In this document: piece by piece, positions 44,011 through 55,009 of the stretch | Layout: each line of letters starts with the position of its first letter | Numbering within the stretch: position 1 is the stretch's first letter | From: Xenopus tropicalis | Taxonomy: Eukaryota; Chordata; Amphibia; Anura; Pipidae | Assembly: GCF_000004195.4 (NCBI RefSeq) | Contig: NC_030680.2 | Coordinates: forward strand, 140,491,545-140,555,544 | DNA length: 64,000 nt | Reading direction: 5' to 3' | Translations under genes and position numbers: made by a program | Notes under the pieces: generated by a model | Seen by the model: only the letters and a program-made list of their open reading frames with translations | What the model was told of the DNA's origin: nothing | The model's database searches: none

Positions 44011-45419
44011 CTATAATGCATTGCCTTCTAGAATGAGTTGGTAGAAAAGGAGAGATATAGGCCATAGAGACGAGTGTGTATGGGGCACAGGAGAAGCCTC
44101 CCGTTCAGTACTGTATCAGGTTGGGGGTACATGGGTGCTGCAGTCTGATGAAATAATTGTGACTTAATGTATTTTGTTAATGTCGGTTGCTGTTCTGCTA
44201 AACAGGTGGCCTTCTAGGCTGATTTTTAATGTTGATTTAATCATAGCTGAGTTGCCATGGAGAAATATGCAATGTAGCCGTAATGCACAGAAGTGATATT
44301 TGTGCCGCGCAGATAACGCACTATATTTAGCACATGACTTCAGTTTACCACTTCCTTTTTTTTTTTCAACTTTTTTTTTTTTGAAAATGAGTAATAATTA
44401 AAGTGATATGTCTGTAGTGAAAACATTTCCTGATGTATATCGACACAGTCCCCGTGAGCGGGATTTGCTTGTTTTCATCCCACTCACATAAGCAATATGG
44501 AAGGCCTGACCTTTCCAGTGTTTAGAATATAACAGCAAATTGTCATATGGATTTTCCATTTGTTCTTATAATGCCATACACGCGCAGTCACGTTTAGGCA
44601 ACGGCAGACTGGAAGCATTCCTCGGAGCGGGGTAAACGGTGGGCAAACCTGTGTCCCCAACAATGGAGGTTTTTTGGGGGGGTGCAGGGAGTTGTTGTTT
44701 AGGGCAGCAGGTTGCCTATCATTGAGTCCAGTCATTCCGACACTCATTTTTTAATCTTTTTATTTGTGTTACTTATCTCTCTCTCTCCAGACCCCCATCT
44801 GATCTGTCGTTCAAACCATTGCCAGTTTGCCAGGGTAAATGGGAACCTTAGCAACCAGGTAACCATTTACATTTCCAAACTGAAGAGGACAGAGTTCATT
44901 ATAAAAAAAAATACAAAAATCAACTGTTAGAAATGTAAGCTTTTAGGCCACACCCCACTTTCTAAAATGCTCCACCCTTTTTCGGGGTCTGAGTTTGGAA
45001 CTTGCTCCCATAGAGTGGTACATTCAAGATCTGTCCCCTGCATATCGGCACCTACAAAGCTTGCTTTTCTTTGTACCATTTTGGTGTTCCTGTGCCCCCC
45101 CCTTTCATTATTATTTTTTTTTTTTTTGCTCATGGTGATTTTCTGACAAGTATATTTTTTGTAAAAATAATATTCTACAGGGTGCCTTTTTGTACATGGA
45201 TCAGTAGAATTTAAGCTGACTATTTTGCTAAGAGAAGCTCCGTTGGCAGCCATTGTGTGTACATGTAGTTTTAAATTGTGGGTTGTGCATTCACTAAAGG
45301 GTTATAGACGGGGGTCGGGAGGGGACAAAACCAACTACTAGTCCATCAATAGTTTGGAATCGGGGCAGTGTGTATCAGGTGATACCCTAGCCAACTAGAG
45401 ATTGAGGAAGGCTCCTTCC
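44011..45419. other. Unique island plus T2-like fragment
   Basis: 44,160-44,480 is complex and repeat-poor (GTTGCCATGGAGAAATATGC), a candidate conserved block. 44,750-44,925 is a T2-like fragment (CAAACCATTGCCAG, GAACCTTAGCAACCAGGTAA). T-runs at 44,357-44,382 and 45,115-45,128. No gene. Confidence 0.4.
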
Positions 45420-45550
45420 AATAAGAATGAAATCAGTGACTGCCCCTTTGGAAAGGGGCATCAAAAATTACATGTTCTCTATCAGGATGGAAATCAGTGA
45501 CTGCCCCTTTTGGAGGGGCATCATAAGTTATGTGTTCTCTATCAGGATGG
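45420..45550. repeat. Two tandem copies of a 60-bp unit
   Basis: GAAATCAGTGACTGCCCCTT recurs at 45,428 and 45,489, and TGTTCTCTATCAGGATGGAA at 45,473 and 45,533. Looser echoes (CTTTGTCAAGAG, TCAGGAGGAAG) continue to 45,900. Confidence 0.75.
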
Positions 45551-46166
45551 AAAAGTAATCATCCATGAATTATCCCCTTCCATGTTTCAAGAGGAGGACG
45601 AGGAGTTCTATGGGTGTTCTTCATCAGAAGAGGCAAGTCATACATAAGACTCCAACCACGTTGTCTATAAGGGATAAGTAGAGTAATTCATTAGGTCTTT
45701 ATGTATTCAGGATCAAGAGTTAGACAAACAGTTCTTTGTCAAGAGGAAAGAGAGACAAATGGCACATTAGGCCCTCATCTGGTCTTTGTCAAGAGAAATA
45801 AGGCCCCATGTATCCTTTATCAGGAGGAAGTCATGTGTTCAGAAGAGGTGGAGACAAGTCAGTCATCAGGCCTTCGTTTGCTTTTTACTTGGGGGAAACA
45901 GTTAAGTTAAGCCCCATGTAGGGTTGCCACCTTTTAGGCTTCTTCTTATTGCCTAGGGCAGGGGGCAGGTCTAGTGTTTTAAAATTAGCTCTATAGTAAC
46001 AATTAGTTATATTTAAATAGTAATGTGGCACTCACTACTCATGAATTAATTGAATTATGGGAAAATCCACAGGGGTTAAATTTACTCTTTTCTTCATTTA
46101 GTTGGCAGGTCCGTGATGTCAGGGGCAGAGCAATGTTGTTAGTGGGGGCAGGGCATGAAGTTAGTC
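45551..46166. other. Degenerate continuation and unique sequence
   Basis: Echoes of the preceding repeat fade by about 45,900. Nothing else is recognised. Confidence 0.35.
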
Positions 46167-46375
46167 AGTGTTGGACTGGGGTGGCAGGGGCCCACTGGGA
46201 CTGCTGCCTGGGGTCCCCCCACACCAGTCTGTGTGCCGCATACTGCACCCCCCCCCCGTTCAGGTCCAGATGGGCTGAGGGATGGAGCACAGGTGGGGAG
46301 GAACGGGCCCAAGATGCCGGAGCTGGGGAGCGGCTGGGCTCACAAGATTTTGTCCCAGTCTCCTGATGGCCACAT
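46167..46375. repeat. hAT-type MITE fragment (CAGTGTTGGACTGGGG)
   Basis: It starts CAGTGTTGGACTGGGGTGGC followed by GGGGCCCACTGGGACTGCTG, matching the class at 37,693 and 56,373. A C-run is at 46,248-46,258. The right end is not identified. Confidence 0.45.
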
Positions 46376-47229
46376 TTGAGGGGAAATAGTTTGAAGGCAG
46401 GCTAGAAAGGGAGCTGGGAGAGCAGGGTGGGGTGAATCTGAGGTTGATCAGGGGCAGTGGACAAGGTATTAAAAATTTACTGACAACTACATTGCTGGTA
46501 AATTTGTAATATCGGTCCAGGCCCTTGCCCTGACTGGTATTTTACTGGCTAGGGCAGTGAAATACCAGCCAGGTGCCTACTCTCGCCCTATGTGTTCTAT
46601 GCGAAGAGGAAGCAAAGAGCAGTGGTATAGTAGCTCCCCATTTGCTCTCAGGAGGGAGTAGAGATAAGCCACACATTTAAAGAGATAACCTTGTCAAAGT
46701 TACACTGCTTTATTTCATATAACACAATGTATTTAGGCATGGCTAGCCTTCATATTATTTCTGGGATGCTTTCAGACATCGTTCCTCTGGGTGTATTTTG
46801 TATCCTTATTACGCTTTTACTTTTCTCTCCCATATAATCCTCAAGATCCACATTAGTTGGAGTCCTTTTCTAAATAGCTATCAAATGGCTAATATTCTCT
46901 CCCTGCTTTCGGAGTCGGTGTCATCTGTCGCGTGCAATAGGATGGCCGCGGAGTAACAGTGCTGCCATTTTTACGAGTACCTCAGACATAGGATGAAGTT
47001 TTCAAGGACAAATACACGAGGAGTAGTGCGATCCAACCCAAGGTCCCCAGCCCACAGCAAATAAAGAGATCCTTTTCAGCACCAGCTGTTCCCACAGATA
47101 GACACTGCTGTAATGAACATTTCTTAATATAAGTCAGGAAGCTCTGGAGGATTCTCCAAAACAATCGTGCCAACAAGGAAAGTGTTGAATTTTTTATCAG
47201 CTGCCCGGTGCTTAGCGTTGCTGGGCTGT
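46376..47229. other. Unique island; candidate conserved non-coding DNA
   Basis: 46,680-47,220 is complex, even in composition and free of repeat ends, for example AGTCGGTGTCATCTGTCGCG. The minus 64-codon frame at 47,176-46,982 shows no domain. Confidence 0.4.
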
Positions 47230-47560
47230 CTGTTCATTCATGTCCAGATGTTCGGAGTAGTAACGCGCTGCAATGAGGCTGAACTCTGTGGCCTGTAGAC
47301 CATTGCATTGCATGGATCTTGGCAGCCAGCGAGCACTGGAGTATTGTAGTCTGGAACACTAGGAAGACTGACGGCTGTGTGTGGCCTCCTGGCCTACAGT
47401 GATCCTGTGTGATGGATAGCGAGTAGAATAAAAGGGATTGCACTCGACATAGAGGTGAAATGCGTTTTCTGCTGACCTCTTCAGTGGTCTTGAAATAAAT
47501 ATAAAATCTTTGGCAACTTTGAGGTGTAGACTTTATCAATTATATATATATGTGCTTATA
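47230..47560 (-). mobile_element. Penelope-like end relic with decayed hammerhead-like motif
   Basis: On the minus strand ACTGAAGAGGTCAGCAGAAA, then ACGCATTTCACC, resembles the CTGAAGA-stem-GAAAC pattern but has lost stem II pairing. The surrounding sequence shares the layout of the 52.4-kb relic. Inference only. Confidence 0.35.
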
Positions 47561-47734
47561 TATTATAGCAAACATGAATTTGGTCTACGGTGTATAGTGC
47601 AGGTCATATACAGTATATATACTTAAAGAGCAGGCACTCATTGAGCAAATCTTCAGGTGGTATTCTTGATTAAAAACTTAAACTTTATTGAAGTACTGCC
47701 TTACGCGTTTCATAGCAGTTAATTGTTGAGGCTT

Positions 47735-47885
47735 CTAAAATAGATAATGCTGATCATTTACTGAAAATTGTCTGTGTGTGTTTAGCAGAGGCAATTATCA
47801 GTATTGTCTATGGCAGGGGAATTTCTGGCATTTAGTAGCTGTGAAAAAGTAGCTGCTTCTAGTAGCTCTGTGTGTCTTCACCCTG
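47735..47885. mobile_element. TAGGGTGAAGACACA MITE, left-truncated
   Basis: GGCAATTATCAGTATTGTCT, AAAGTAGCTGCTTCTAGTAG and TGTGTGTCTTCACCCT match the right two thirds of the 22.6-kb copy. Confidence 0.75.
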
Positions 47886-48055
47886 AGGGGCTGATTTACT
47901 AAGACACGAATTCGAATCCGAATTGGAAAAATTCCGATTGGAAAACGAACATTTTGCAACTTTTTCGTATTTTTTGCGATAATTTTTACCGATCATTACG
48001 AAAAAAACGCAATCGGACACATTCGGCCGGTTCGTGAGTAAGTAAATGGGCCCCT
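47886..48055. mobile_element. MITE with AGGGGCTGATTTACTAA ends (Harbinger-like?)
   Basis: AGGGGCTGATTTACTAAG faces GTAAGTAAATGGGCCCCT. The interior is rich in TTCG/CGAA. A related left end lies at 60,261. The superfamily is a guess from the terminus; the short target duplication is not clear. Confidence 0.65.
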
Positions 48056-48140
48056 AAGTGTCTATGAACACAAAACAGGTAAGGCGGTACTCCAATAAAG
48101 TTACTTTTTAATCAAGGATTCTGCCTGAAGATTTGCTCAA

Positions 48141-48436
48141 GATTTGAAGGCTTAGGATGGTGCACCTTAGCCTCTCTTCCTCTGCCGTGAGTTGTTGGAC
48201 ATATTTTAGATCTTTGCATAAAGTATATATATATCTTTTATTTAAATTGAAACTAAAAAGTGTAACTCAAGGTAAGTTTATTACCTGTTATATCTATATC
48301 ATATATGGAAAAAAAAAGGAATTACAAAGATTAACTTTACTACTTAAATTAAAGAGCTCTCTATGTATTCATCTAATTAACTGACAAATATAAGGTAGAA
48401 AATATACAACCACATTAGGCCATATACCAAATAACA
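48141..48436. other. AT-rich unique sequence
   Basis: No gene or repeat terminus is seen. Confidence 0.35.
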
Positions 48437-49174
48437 TACAGGTGATAGATCCGAATGGCCATCTCCCATAGACTTCAGTTTAATCTAAGAAATGCAATTT
48501 TTAAAAAGGATTTTTTTTCTTTGGAATAATAAAACAGTACCGTGTATCTGATCCCAACTAAGATATAATTACCCCTTATTGGGGGCAGAACAGCCCTATT
48601 GGGTTTATTTCATGGTTAAATGATTCCCTTTTCTCTGTAATAATAAAACAGTACCTGTACTTGATCCCAACTAAGATATAATTACCCCTTATTGGGGCAG
48701 AACAGCCCTATTGGGTTTATTTAATGGTTAAATGATTCCCTTTTCTCTGTAATAATAAAACAGTACCTGTACTTGATCCCAACTAAGATATAATTACCCC
48801 TTATTGGGGCAGAACAGCCCTATTGGGTTTATTTAATGGTTAAATGATTCCCTTTTCTCTGTAATAATAAAACAGTACCTGTACTTGATCCCAACTAAGA
48901 TATAATTACCCCTTATTGGGGCAGAACAGCCCTATTGGGTTTATTTAATGGTTAAATGATTCCCTTTTCTCTGTAATAATAAAACAGTACCTGTACTTGA
49001 TCCCAACTAAGATATAATTACCCCTTATTGGGGGCAAAACAGTCCTATTGGGTTTATTCAATATTTAAATGATTTTTAGTAGACTTAAGTTATGGAGATC
49101 CAAATTACAGAAAGAACTCTTATCCCGAAAACCCCAGGTCCCGAGCATTCTGGATAACAGGTCCCATACCTGTA
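48437..49174 (+). mobile_element. P113 MITE with array of about 5 units
   Basis: A shortened left terminus (TACAGGTGATAGATCCGAAT) lacks the usual GGGATCC-to-TTATCC stretch. The right terminus GGTCCCATACCTGTA is intact. Units: CAGCCCTATT at 48,593, 48,705, 48,817, 48,929. The first unit is variant (GTACCGTGTATCTGATCCC). Confidence 0.92.
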
Positions 49175-50125
49175 TTGCCATTTACAAAGCAAATTAATGA
49201 ATGATTATCATGGGGCAGATTTACCAAATGTCAAACTGGGAAGGGTTTCCAGCAGTTCAATATTTTATCTATATATCTGAACTTTGCTTACTGCCATGAA
49301 TATTATTCTCACGTTTTCATACATTCTAATATTTGAGTTATTCCTGGACACTCCACAATCCGCCTAAAAACATTTTTGAATTTTGTGCACACTGCTTGGA
49401 AATAATAACAGGGAAATATTTAGTGAAAGTTAAAAGGCTAAGTAAGGTTTGAACAAGCAATAACTATTACTAGCAATCAGTTAAATAGCTACAATAAATG
49501 TGTAAGGGGTTAGTACTGAACCAGCCACCCCTTTACCTGGGGACAGGTGATAAGGTCCATATAAGGCATAGATAGCCCCCAGTTAAAGTGAATATAGTGA
49601 ATATAGTCATTTTAGCATATGAACCCTTGTAAAGTGCCAAGTCGGCAGCGTGGGGAATTGATTGATATGAATGGTTTGAATGCTTAGGATGTTACAGTAG
49701 ACTTTAGTCTTACCAAGCTGCAAAAGAATTGAATTAGTATTCATTATATTTAGATACAGTGCTTAAAAGAAAAAAAAACTGTTGATAAATAAAACCCAAG
49801 TATCGTGAACATGAATTTGCATTGTAAAGGAGAAATGAAACTTCTCACCTCTTATACATTGAAAATAGTGCAGCAAAGTTACTACCTGTGATAAACATGG
49901 GGTGTTATTATTCTGCTATATAGAATTCAGTTTCTCTTTCACATATTTCCATTAAAGGGCATAGTGTACCTGCTTGTGTATTATGATAGTTTCTTTTGTG
50001 CATATTGACATATACATGGGAATGGGAGCTGCCATTGTGTAGCCAGTGTAGGGGCATACAGGCCAAATTAAAATGCCCAGTAACCCTAGTACCACAACTT
50101 GTGTTTCAGTTAATGTCACCAAGGC
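49175..50125. other. Unique AT-rich sequence
   Basis: No repeat ends or supported open frames. An A-run is at 49,769-49,778. Confidence 0.35.
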
Positions 50126-50420
50126 TTTAGAGAAATTTAGAGAAATTTAAAAACTAGGGGCATCAATGACACCCCTTGTTATCCCTATGTAGTATTCCGG
50201 TCAATTGACTAATATTGCAGTTGGTTGAGTATATGGGAAGTTGCCCCATCTATGGTTTGCAGGAAAGACTGTCCACGACTGGTCAGGAGTAGGGCTGGCA
50301 CATCCTGCATGGTGGTTAATTATCACTTTATTCAGATTGCTTCCCCTTACATCAGTGCAGTTGGTCACAACTATCGAAATATATTACTAATTGGCCACGA
50401 AGGATGGGGTTTTATATGTG

Positions 50421-50498
50421 TACAGGTATGGAACCTGTTATCCAGAATGTTCGGGACCTGGGGTTTTGGGTTTCTGGATAATGGATCCCACACCTGTG
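50421..50498. mobile_element. P113 MITE, ends-only deletion form (copy 1)
   Basis: TACAGGTATGGAACCTGTTA and GGATCCCACACCTGTG lie only 78 bp apart, so the two termini remain but the unit region is deleted. Confidence 0.8.
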
Positions 50499-50894
50499 CA
50501 ATTTTAGAGTCCAGTAGTGGGCTGTAATCACACTGCCTGGTTCCCGAGGTTTACATATAGCCACTTTTTATTGGTAATTTTTGAAGAAATTTGAAAACTA
50601 GGGACATCAATGACACCCCTTCATTTGCCCAATTTTGGGGCTTGTTATCCCTATGTAGTATTCCAGTCAATTGACTAATTTTGCAGTTGGTTGAGTATAT
50701 GGGAAGTTGCCCCATCTATGGTTTGCAGGAAAGACTGTCCTATATAGATGCACGGCTGGTCAGGAGTAGGGTAAGCATATCCTGCATGGTTAATTATCAC
50801 TTTATTTAGATTGCTTTCCCTTACGTCAGTGCAGTTGGTCGCAACTATTGAAATATATTACTAATTGGCCATGAAGGATGGGGTTTTATATGTG

Positions 50895-50972
50895 TACAGG
50901 TATGGGACCTGTTATCCAGAATGTTCGAGACCTGGGGTTTTGGGTTTCAGGATAATGGATCCCATACCTGTG
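50895..50972. mobile_element. P113 MITE, ends-only deletion form (copy 2)
   Basis: Same 78-bp form (TACAGGTATGGGACCTGTTA to GGATCCCATACCTGTG) at the equivalent place in the second duplicate, so insertion and deletion preceded the duplication. Confidence 0.8.
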
Positions 50973-51058
50973 CAATTTTAGAGTCCAGTAGTGGGCTGTA
51001 AGACAAATATCAGTCAAACTGCCTTGTTCCGGTGGTGTACATATAGCCACTTTTTATC

Positions 51059-52339
51059 GGTCGTTTTTAAAGAAAGTAGCACTAAATGGTGACTGCTTAT
51101 TTGTGTATGGGTTATCAATACCAATTTCCCAATGCTAAATAACCACCGCTTGCCTGCTTCACAGAAATACTTCTTGGCCTCAATGCTGTTTGCTGTTTTG
51201 TGTGGTTGAGAGGGGGTTCTGGAAAATATGTGTAGAGGTATCAAGCCTCAAATCTGCAATCTTTGATAGGCTTTTTTTTTTTCCAAATCTTGTGTAAACA
51301 AACAAGCAGTGCAATTGTAAGCACGAGGCGCGGTTAGGATGTCATGTTGTGCAAGGGAAGAAACCCACCACCCACCACCTTGTAAGAGAATCCACCACAG
51401 ACGCTCAGTTGGGTGCCACCGAGCCGTACGTGATCTCACACCGGGAGCAGTTCCTGGAGGACTTCTCTATCATTACACTTGTCTTCCATTTTGACCCAAT
51501 CTAGTGGTGGATTTTCCCGACTGGATCCTGTGTGTGCATTAACCACAAAAAAGGTAAAACAACATTTTTTTTCCAGTTTTCTGGGGCAGGGGGGAAAGAA
51601 AATGATCGTTTCCACCCGTAACTATTTGCTGATGGAAAAAGAAGGGCAGGTTGACAGTAGCGCAGACCTTGGTTACCTCTGGTCGGTCGGCTCCAGCTGC
51701 GCCGAGCCCTCAGGAAGCCTTTGCCATGCACACAGTTTGTTCTTGGGTGTGAAAGAAAACAGTATTTGAGTTGGCAGCAACTTCCCCCTTTGCAAAAACT
51801 TTGCTGCCTTGACAAGAAACCACAGCGTGAGCTCTTTGCTGCGAATGTTTCCACTGGCAGGATGACCTTTTTCCACATTTCCTCGCTTTAAGGAAACAGA
51901 ACTTGATTTTTTTTTTTTTTCTCTAATGTCGAATGAATGCCAGCGCATAACAGCTGGAGTTAGCATATAATTTCTTCCCCACCCCACCTTTTTTATTCTA
52001 ATGGGTAACAGCAGTGGGAAATGTGAATGCAAATAGAAAAGTTCTTCCAGAAATAATTCAGACACCTTTACATATATAAAAAAAAAGGAGCGATCTCGGT
52101 CATAGACTTTGTAAAAGGACCAGTAGATGAATGGTTTTATGGATGGGAGGGAAGGCGTTTTCTTTAGGCCCCTCGGCTTTACCAGAAGCCATTGGGGATG
52201 TAGGTGTGTCTCAATGCCCTTGCCTTTTAGAATGTAAGCTCTTTTGAGCAGAGGCACTATTCAACTGCAGTAGTGTGTGTGTGCTTCAGTAAGATATATA
52301 GTATATCTATTTGGTTCTCTGAAATTTTATACATTTTGG
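51059..52339. other. Long unique island; candidate conserved non-coding DNA
   Basis: 51,240-52,100 is complex and repeat-poor. Open frames on both strands (plus 51,479-51,769; minus 52,257-51,673, 194 codons) have no recognisable domain, and the minus frame passes T-runs as Lys and Phe tracts, so I do not call them genes. Confidence 0.4.
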
Positions 52340-52870
52340 ATGAATTATATATTACTCTCTAGACTATAAGACTTTAGCACAAAATGAACTCGAACTATAC
52401 ACGATATTATGCATATGGCTAACCGATATTACAGGAAATTCTTACGGACATTTATAATGACTGGTGTTTATTATACGAACATAAATGTAACAACAATGAA
52501 TATTTCTTGTATATCAATTTATTTGTATTTTATATATGGTGATCTCGGTTTTCGTTTGACACTTTATTGATCTCCACTTTGTTGTGTATATAATTTGTAT
52601 ATAGCAATGTTAACACGTCATGTTTACGTCACAGTCCTGTGTTTCCCGCCACACTGGGTATTTAAGTCTAGTTTTTTGTGTGTGTGTTAACTTTGATAAA
52701 GGCTACAGGAGTAGCCGAAACGTCAGTTCTTCACTATTCTTCAATAAACTATTGAATTTCGTGATAAGTCCTGTGTGGAGCGGCCCATCTTTTGATCGAT
52801 TATCTATGCGTTGAGGACTGCACCCAGGCGTTCAGTTCTGAGTTATCGTGAGTGCCGACCTACTCTACAT
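52340..52870 (+). mobile_element. Penelope-like element end (relic)
   Basis: An AT-rich region leads to GGGTATTTAAGTCTAG, a hammerhead-like core at 52,692, then TTCTTCAATAAACTATTGAA. The 3' part GGAGCGGCCCATCTTTTGAT fits the tails that follow such motifs at other Penelope-like ends. No coding part is seen. Confidence 0.45.
52692..52724 (+). ncRNA. Hammerhead-like motif (degenerate)
   Basis: TTTGATA box, AA, a perfect 6-bp stem II GGCTAC/GTAGCC around AGGA, then GAAAC and GTC. Box 1 differs from CTGANGA at two positions, so it is probably inactive. Confidence 0.5.
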
Positions 52871-52899
52871 TTTATATATATATATTTATGTTTGGTAAG

Positions 52900-53055
52900 T
52901 AGGGATGCGCCGAATCCAGGATTCGCCAAGATTCAACCTTTTTCCCCAGGATTCATCCGAATCCATGCTCCTGGCCGAACTGTATTCGGCCGAATCCTTT
53001 CAGAAGGATTCGGAGGTTTGGCCGAATCCAAAAAAGTGGATTCGGTGCATCCCTA
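52900..53055. mobile_element. TAGGGATG hAT-type MITE, clean copy
   Basis: TAGGGATGCGCCGAATCCAG faces GTGGATTCGGTGCATCCCTA. A perfect 8-bp duplication TTGGTAAG flanks it (52,892-52,899; 53,056-53,063). It is a short form of the family seen at 6.3, 20.9 and 55.0 kb. Confidence 0.9.
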
Positions 53056-53104
53056 TTGGTAAGGACCAGCTGTCTCAAGTATATTATTTCACATATCACT
53101 TGTG

Positions 53105-53141
53105 TCCAACGTTTCAGTCCACATTAGGACCTTTATCAGTT
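53105..53141 (-). ncRNA. Hammerhead-like motif (degenerate)
   Basis: Minus strand: CTGATAA box, A, GGTCC paired with GGACT around TAATGT, then GAAAC and GTTGGAC. G8 of the box is replaced by A. It lies 30 bp from the large palindrome at 53,172. Confidence 0.5.
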
Positions 53142-53171
53142 GATTTATATATATATATTATATATATATCT

Positions 53172-53310
53172 ATCCAAAATATAGAAAGCACTCTCAGCAT
53201 CAGTGTTCAAACGAATCAACTATTTATTGAGACATATTATCAGATAATGTCTCAATAAATAGTTGATTTGTTTGGACACTGATGCTGAAAGTGCTTTCTA
53301 TATTTTGGAT
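53172..53310. repeat. Large palindrome: 64-bp arms, 11-base loop
   Basis: ATCCAAAATATAGAAAGCAC... to GAGACAT (53,172-53,235) faces its complement (53,247-53,310) with about three mismatches, around the loop ATTATCAGATA. Arms contain AATAAATAGTTGATT, again the CAATAAA motif. Confidence 0.92.
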
Positions 53311-53373
53311 GCATTTTTTGGGTTAGCACCCAGCCGTTGCCCTTGGAACTGGTGAATGCCGATTTTTTGCGAC

Positions 53374-53410
<37 letters not shown>

Positions 53411-54018
53411 CATGACCAAGCTAAGCTTTATGAAGAACATCTAATTCCACCAGTTGCCGTATCAGTACTGAGATGCTTATTTCTGATATAAGGCACCTCG
53501 CATCTTCCTTGGTTGAGATTTTACGGTCAAATTGCAGCTTTTCTATAGAAGAGTGACATTTATTTATTCACACATGTAGTTATCATTGCTTTGAGTCTTA
53601 TTGTTTTATTAAAGGGTTAATATCACCAGGTTAAAAGTGTTAAAAGTGTATTATGTTCCCTTAGCTTAAACTTTTGAAAATTTACCAGTGTTTTGAGAAA
53701 CCGTGATATTTATATTGGAAAATACCTGTCAGCTTTTTTTTGGTCTTGAGCCACCGAGCACAATAGGCTGGGTGGGCGGGGCATGTTTAGGATGGATAAA
53801 AGATGGATGATCCCAGTAGAGCCAATAGCAAACACATTACTATAAAAAATAGGAATTGTGGCACAAGTAAAACTGGTTCACATCCACAATATACAAATGG
53901 TATTTCAGTACGTTTCATTTTTCATCATTACAATTTGACCCTTAAATAATCACCCTTCCATTTAAAAACTCATTTATGCACAAATCTAAGGCATATTTAG
54001 TTTTTTTGTATTAAATAG
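53311..54018. other. TA microsatellite and mixed sequence
   Basis: (TA)n spans 53,377-53,406. A TTAA-style start (TTAAAGGGTTAATATCACCA, 53,611) suggests an incomplete TTAA MITE reaching about 53,800. No gene. Confidence 0.45.
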
Positions 54019-54717
54019 TTAAAGGGGAGCTCAGGCTTCTGAACCAAAACTTGCTAAAGAGCCCCACGCAACACAGAAATCCCTAATATACCTATCCCTG
54101 TAACCTGTTCCTCTTCCAACTCTTTGCAGCCTCTGTGAGGCTACGGTTTTATTGTTACTTTTTGTAACTTTTTTTTCTATTCAGGTATTCTCTCATCCAA
54201 ACCACTACCTGGCTGCTAAGGTAACCTGGACCCTGGCAACCAAATAGCTGCTGAAACTCCAAAATGGAGAGCTCCTGAACTGAAAATGAAATAACTAAAA
54301 AATAATAAAAAATGAAGACCAATTGCAAATTGTTTCAGAATAGCACTCTCTACATCAGTGATCCCCAACCAGTGGCTCAGGGGCAACATGTTGCTCCCCA
54401 ACCCCTTGGATGTTGCTCTCAGTGCCCCCAAACCAGGGAGTTATTTTTGAATTCATGACTTGGGGGCAAGTTTTGGTTGAATAAAAACAAGATTTCCTAC
54501 CAAATAAAGCCCCCTGTAAGCTGATAGGGTGCATAGAGGCACCTAATAGCCAATCACAGCCCTTATTTGGCTCCTCCATGAACTTTTATGGTGCTTGTGT
54601 TGGTCTCCAAGTTTTTTCTCTATTTTACTTTTGACTGTGGCTCACGAGTAGGAAAAGTTGGGGACCCCTGCTCTATAACATACTAAAAATTAACTCAAAG
54701 GTGAACAACCCCTTTAA
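54019..54717. mobile_element. T2-like MITE interrupted by a hAT MITE
   Basis: It starts TTAAAGGGGAGCTC and ends GGTGAACAACCCCTTTAA. The core has GCCTCTGTGAGGCTACGG and GAAGACCAATTGCAAATTG. A hAT MITE interrupts at CTCTACAT | ... | CTCTATAA. Confidence 0.75.
54356..54670. mobile_element. hAT MITE nested in the T2-like element
   Basis: It runs from CAGTGATCCCCAACCAGTGG to GTTGGGGACCCCTG; flanks CTCTACAT and CTCTATAA agree at 6 of 8. Internal parts match 37,975-38,244 closely (GGGCAACATGTTGCTCCCCA). Confidence 0.85.
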
Positions 54718-55009
54718 GTTTGGGTTTAGTTCCCCTTGTATTGTATTCATTGTATGAATTGTATTAGTGGTCTAATAATTGATGCAGCATTGTAGCTGCA
54801 ACATTTTTGGTGGGTATTTTTTGTTTAAGCGTCCGTTTGAGGTCAAGCATTAGTAACTTCAGGATTCCTGTTAGCTTATAACAAGGATATATATATATAT
54901 ATATATATGAACATTGTTGTATCGGCCTTTGGGCAATAGTTGCAAACATGCCTAGGGTAAAAAGTGTTCCGCCCCAAGTTTAGCAGTAGTGGCAATGACT
55001 GGTAGGGAT
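54718..55009. other. AT-rich sequence with TA microsatellite
   Basis: (AT)n at 54,888-54,908; no gene. Confidence 0.5.

Larger units (their letters stand above)
47641..48140. mobile_element. Inverted repeat (61-bp arms) with hammerhead-like core, invaded by two MITEs
   Basis: The left arm 47,641-47,703 (TTGAGCAAATCTTCAGG...) faces the right arm 48,080-48,140 over its full length with several mismatches. Just inside the left arm, the minus strand reads ATGAAACGCGTAAGG, then CTTCAATAAAG, as at the other hammerhead-like loci. The spacer has been enlarged by two other MITEs. Confidence 0.6.
50126..51058. repeat. Local tandem duplication, offset 466 bp
   Basis: TTGGTTGAGTATATGGGAAG occurs at 50,221 and 50,687. 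AAACTAGGG(G/A)CATCAATGACA precedes it and GTGTACAGGTATGG(A/G)ACCTG follows in both copies. The match runs from about 50,130 to the TATAGCCACTTTTTAT motif in each copy (50,554 and 51,041). The second copy has small insertions, so the duplication is not recent. Confidence 0.85.

Noticed and set aside
47886..48055. tRNA-like GAATTCGAATCC motif
   Set aside because: It lies inside a TTCG-rich MITE and lacks A-box, anticodon arm and acceptor pairing.
51673..52257. 194-codon minus-strand open frame as a gene
   Set aside because: No recognisable domain; composition follows T/A runs of the DNA; overlapping frames of similar length on the other strand.
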